This document shows positions 61,236-64,000 of a stretch of 64,000 nucleotides of DNA, one piece after another. The stretch covers positions 1 through 64,000 of the forward strand of contig CAZAUJ010000003.1 of NCBI GenBank assembly GCA_964488355.1, read 5' to 3'. Under the pieces are notes generated by a model. The model ran no database searches and was not told the DNA's origin. It saw only the letters and a list, made by a program, of their open reading frames with translations. The stretch comes from Thermoanaerobaculum sp964488355. Its GTDB lineage: Bacteria > Acidobacteriota > Thermoanaerobaculia > Thermoanaerobaculales > Thermoanaerobaculaceae. Both the position numbers and the translations under genes were made by a program. Position 1 is the first letter of the stretch; each line of letters opens with the position of its first letter.

Positions 61236-62285
61236 ATGCCGCGACGCTGGCCGCACGTTCCCCTCAGGCGCCGCTTTCAGGTGGTTTTTTTCCTATGGAC
61301 GCTGGCGATTGGGGGGCTGTTCACCCTCTGGGCTTTCGCCCATTTGGACGGGCGCAATCCGCCGGTGGGGCGGCCGCCTGGGGTGGAGGGTTTCTTGCCC
61401 ATCTCTGCCCTCATGTCCCTGCGCCTTTGGCTGGCCTCGGGCGAGATTCACCCGGTTCACCCCGCTGGCTTGGCCATCCTGTTAGCTGCCATGGTGATGA
61501 GCCTGGCGGTGGCCCGGTCCTTTTGCTCTCACTTGTGCCCGGTGGGGGCTTTGTCCGAGTGGTTGGGTGGGCTGGGCCGCACGCTGTTGGGCCAGACCTG
61601 GGAGTTACCGCGCTTTCTGGACCTGCCGTTGCGCGGCGCCAAATGGCTGCTGTTGGGCTTCTTTCTGTGGGCTATTTGCTTTGGTATGACGCTCGGACAG
61701 GTGCGGGCTTTCCTCGACAGCCCTTACAACCGGGTTGCTGACGTGAAGATGGTGTTGTTTTTCGCCGATCCCTCGCGGCTCACCCTAGCGGTGCTGGGCG
61801 TGCTGGTGGTGGCGTCGGTGTTGGTACGGGACTTCTGGTGTCGTTACCTCTGTCCCTACGGTGCCCTGGTGGGTCTTTTTGGGCGATTCGCCCTGTTTAG
61901 GGTGACCCGCGACCCGGCCGTCTGCACCGGCTGCCAGCTCTGTTCCAAGGTGTGCCCTGCGCGGCTGCCGGTGCATCGCGCCCGTCGCCTGGCTTCGGTG
62001 GAATGCACTGGCTGCCAAGACTGCGTGGCTGCCTGCCCTGTGAAGGGGTGCCTGCAGATGGCCGGCCCGACGGGAAAGCTGCGGCCATCTCACGCCGTCT
62101 TGCTCGCCGTGGGTGTCTACTTAGCCATCACCGCTGCTTTCCGCCTTGCGGGCCACTGGCGGGGTAACGTGAGCGAGGCGGAGTACGCCCGCCGCCTGCG
62201 GGAGATCCACTCCCCCCTTTATTCGCACGGCATGGGACAAGCACCCTCCGAGGGCGAGGTAACCCGGCCGGCGGCGTCCCACTAG
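61236..62285 (+). CDS. NapH-like membrane ferredoxin
   Basis: A 349-residue polytopic iron-sulfur protein. Five or so membrane helices carry two CxxxCP motifs (FCSHLCPVGAL and WCRYLCPYGAL), as in NapH/CcoG proteins. Two [4Fe-4S] ferredoxin motifs follow (CTGCQLCSKVCP and CTGCQDCVAACPVKGC), then a final helix. Likely passes electrons between the quinone pool and a redox partner, here perhaps the adjacent multiheme cytochrome. ATG at 61236 follows GGGGAGG. Convergent with the cytochrome gene, overlapping by 4 bases. Confidence 0.88.
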   Translation: MPRRWPHVPLRRRFQVVFFLWTLAIGGLFTLWAFAHLDGRNPPVGRPPGVEGFLPISALMSLRLWLASGEIHPVHPAGLAILLAAMVMSLAVARSFCSHLCPVGALSEWLGGLGRTLLGQTWELPRFLDLPLRGAKWLLLGFFLWAICFGMTLGQVRAFLDSPYNRVADVKMVLFFADPSRLTLAVLGVLVVASVLVRDFWCRYLCPYGALVGLFGRFALFRVTRDPAVCTGCQLCSKVCPARLPVHRARRLASVECTGCQDCVAACPVKGCLQMAGPTGKLRPSHAVLLAVGVYLAITAAFRLAGHWRGNVSEAEYARRLREIHSPLYSHGMGQAPSEGEVTRPAASH

Positions 62286-63553
62286 GAGGATTTTTCGATT
62301 TCTCGGATTTTCAAGCCCAGGGCCACCACTGCCGCCAAAATGACAAGCAAGGAAACCTTGAGGCCGTTGTGGCGGTAGCGCAGCTCCCGCTCAGCCGCCT
62401 CGGCGGAGGCGTCGGCCTCCCGCAGAGCCTTGGCAGCGCTGTCCGCATGTGTGCCCACCCGCCCGGGGCTTACCGTATGCACCTCGTTTCGGGCTAGGAC
62501 CAACGCTTGGTGGGCCTCCTCCAGCTTCACGGTGGCATCGTCCATGAGCATGCCGCGTCGCTCGGCCTTTTCCACCCGCTGATGGACGCGCTCCATTTGC
62601 GAGACAGTGGCGTGAAGGGCGGAAAACATGGCGCTCGCGGCCTGGGCGCCAGCATCACCCGAGGTGTGGCAGGAGCCGCAAACCTGACCCTCCCCAACCC
62701 CGATCCAAGAGTCCTGAGGTACCTCTACCCGGTGGTTCCCATGGCACGCCTCGCAAGCCGGCTGCTCCATGGTAGCGAAGGCGTCCTTGTGGGGCGACCG
62801 GTCAAAGGCTTCCCGCTGGGTGAGGTGGCAAGTGCCGCACACGTTGGAAACGGAGGAAACCCCCGGCGGAGTGGCGCCGTGTGACCCGTGGCAGTCGTTG
62901 CAGGTCGGCGCTGACAAGTCGTTCTTCACGGTGAGGGCGTGGTAGTGGACCGAGCGCTTGTAGTCCTCCACCTCGTTGCCTGGAAGGCCGTAGCTGGCCA
63001 TAAGCGTCTTGTCGCCGTGGCAGCGGCCGCAGGTCTCCACGATGCGCGTGGGATAAACCGGGGAGCGAGCGTCGCTGGCTGGGAGCACGCCGTGGGCTCC
63101 GTGGCAGGAGGCACAGGTGGCCACCCGCGTATCGCCCTTGGCCAAGGCCAGGCCGTGCCTGGACGTGCGATACTGAGCTAGCTGGTCAGTGGGGATATTG
63201 GGGGCGTAACGCAAGATGAACGTGGTGTCGCTGTGGCAGCTGGCACACACCTCGGGAACACGTTGGGCGGGGATCTTGCCTATGAACCCCTTCTTGGGGT
63301 CCATGGACGCCTCTGGATCCTCGGCCTGCGGGTCACCGCCGTGGCAGCCGGCACAGGTAATCCCTTGGCGATGGTGAACATCCTCGGCCACCAGGTTGGC
63401 TGGCTGGCTCAGCCTTGGGTCGTCCAGCTCCTGATGGCAGCTGGTGCAGGTGTCCTGGGCGGGTTTACCGGGAGCCCCCACCGCCCGCGCAGGCGGGGCG
63501 GCCCAAGCCGGGGCAGCAAGCAAGATTGCCACGAGAAAGCGAACCGGGTTCAT
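62282..63553 (-). CDS. Membrane-anchored nonaheme cytochrome c
   Basis: A 423-residue exported cytochrome. Signal peptide (MNPVRFLVAILLAAPAWA), then nine CxxCH heme motifs spread over residues ~35-290. A helical region (~300-390) and a C-terminal membrane helix (LKVSLLVILAAVVALGL) follow, so it is likely bound to the periplasmic face. The spacing resembles NapC/NrfH- and nitrite-reductase-like multiheme proteins in general, but I cannot assign a subfamily. ATG at 63553 overlaps the cytochrome b stop (ATGA), so the two form one complex or pathway. Confidence 0.93.
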   Translation of the reverse strand: MNPVRFLVAILLAAPAWAAPPARAVGAPGKPAQDTCTSCHQELDDPRLSQPANLVAEDVHHRQGITCAGCHGGDPQAEDPEASMDPKKGFIGKIPAQRVPEVCASCHSDTTFILRYAPNIPTDQLAQYRTSRHGLALAKGDTRVATCASCHGAHGVLPASDARSPVYPTRIVETCGRCHGDKTLMASYGLPGNEVEDYKRSVHYHALTVKNDLSAPTCNDCHGSHGATPPGVSSVSNVCGTCHLTQREAFDRSPHKDAFATMEQPACEACHGNHRVEVPQDSWIGVGEGQVCGSCHTSGDAGAQAASAMFSALHATVSQMERVHQRVEKAERRGMLMDDATVKLEEAHQALVLARNEVHTVSPGRVGTHADSAAKALREADASAEAAERELRYRHNGLKVSLLVILAAVVALGLKIREIEKSS

Positions 63554-64000
63554 TTGAACACCCCCAAGTAGGAGAGAGCGGTAAAAGAGGCAATGTAGAG
63601 GAGCACACCCCACCCCACCAGCTGGGCAAAAAGGTTCGGTTCTCCCCGCGCGCGCTTCTTGTCCCACAAGGGGGCCAGAAACCAGAAGAGGCCCCCCGCG
63701 GAAAAAGCAGCCAGCCCCACGATTTCCCCTTCGACGCCTAACACCTTGGCGGGGAGCAACTTGAGGGTCTCAAACATGAAAAGAAAGTACCACTCCGGTT
63801 TGATGCCTGCAGGAGCCGGCGCGAACGGGTCAGCCTTCTTGCCCAGCTCCCATGGGAAGAAGGCGGCCAGGGCCGCCAAGAGCGCCAGCCCCACCAGCCA
63901 GACCATCAGTTCCCGCAAGACAAAGTTGGGGAAGAAGGGCCGCGGCAGTAGAGAGCGTTCCTGGTCGGGCACGTGGATCCCCTGCCTTTGGATAAACAGC
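63550..64000 (-). CDS. Cytochrome b (C-terminal part, truncated by window edge)
   Basis: The frame is open to the window end. The visible ~150 residues begin LFIQRQGIHVPDQE, then PFFPNFVLRE and the quinol-site region PEWYFLFMFETLKLLP, with three or more membrane helices ending at YLGVFK. This is the cytochrome b C-terminal (subunit IV-like) domain of a bc/b6f-type quinol oxidoreductase. The PEWY motif is the quinol-oxidation site. A GTG at 63972 is an internal codon, not the start; the heme-binding N-terminal domain must lie beyond 64000. Confidence 0.9.
   Translation of the reverse strand, partial: LFIQRQGIHVPDQERSLLPRPFFPNFVLRELMVWLVGLALLAALAAFFPWELGKKADPFAPAPAGIKPEWYFLFMFETLKLLPAKVLGVEGEIVGLAAFSAGGLFWFLAPLWDKKRARGEPNLFAQLVGWGVLLYIASFTALSYLGVFK

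Overview
The window is a gene-dense, high-GC bacterial chromosome segment of almost entirely housekeeping character. There are no insertion sequences, phage genes, CRISPR arrays or rRNA genes, and no gene-free stretch above about 250 bases. GTG and TTG starts and 4-base stop/start overlaps are frequent. The combination of an MglB/MglA polarity pair, a multiheme cytochrome c beside cytochrome b, an M29-type aminopeptidase, a large OPT transporter and a GAF-like protein with a conserved helical C-terminus points to an Acidobacteriota-like organism, perhaps a thermophile of the Thermoanaerobaculum type. That placement is inference from gene content, not a database result.

Layout. (1) 1-3315, minus strand: glycolytic operon gap-pgk-tpiA-secG running into tRNA-Leu(GAG). 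(2) 3397-8435, plus: mtnA, tsaD, lepA, lepB and a DUF4845-like membrane protein. (3) 8458-11783: a sodium symporter with a small partner protein, divergent from an APC amino-acid permease. (4) 11768-17667, minus: M29-type aminopeptidase, tRNA-Glu plus truA, an ABC-2 exporter pair, and a DUF2723 membrane protein whose frame runs antisense through tRNA-Arg(ACG). (5) 17698-31821, plus: tadA, two tRNA-Ser genes, SRP RNA, then a long collinear cluster dnaX-ybaB-recR-mglB-mglA-yvcK-glmU-glmS-uvrD-mscS-clc. It combines DNA repair, cell polarity and the hexosamine branch of cell-wall synthesis. (6) 31850-37253, minus: an mpgP-like phosphatase beside a decayed locus (dead Na+/H+ antiporter and a possible synthase remnant), then hutI, divIVA-like, yggS, rnhA, a zinc-ribbon protein and a CAU tRNA. 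(7) 37410-43399, minus: the macromolecular-synthesis operon rpsU-mutS2-dnaG-rpoD. (8) 43489-51122: a BamE-like lipoprotein; a GAF-like protein, lytic transglycosylase and YjbQ; a glycosyltransferase and an OPT transporter. (9) 51353-61171: clpB, a CPBP homologue with altered motif, plsB, an amidase, an HtrA protease, rsgA and a dicarboxylate/amino-acid symporter. (10) 61236-64000: a NapH-like ferredoxin, a nonaheme cytochrome c and the 3' part of cytochrome b.

I did not find a clearly new defence or mobile system. The most interesting points are: the overlapping yvcK(glmR)-glmU-glmS genes with a GlmU that lacks its acetyltransferase domain; the mglBA pair sitting between recR and that module; the cytochrome b / nonaheme c / FeS cluster at the right edge; repeated tRNA-mRNA linkage (truA starts 6 nt after tRNA-Glu, a zinc-ribbon gene starts 15 nt after a CAU tRNA); apparently leaderless starts; and the pseudogene junction near 32740.
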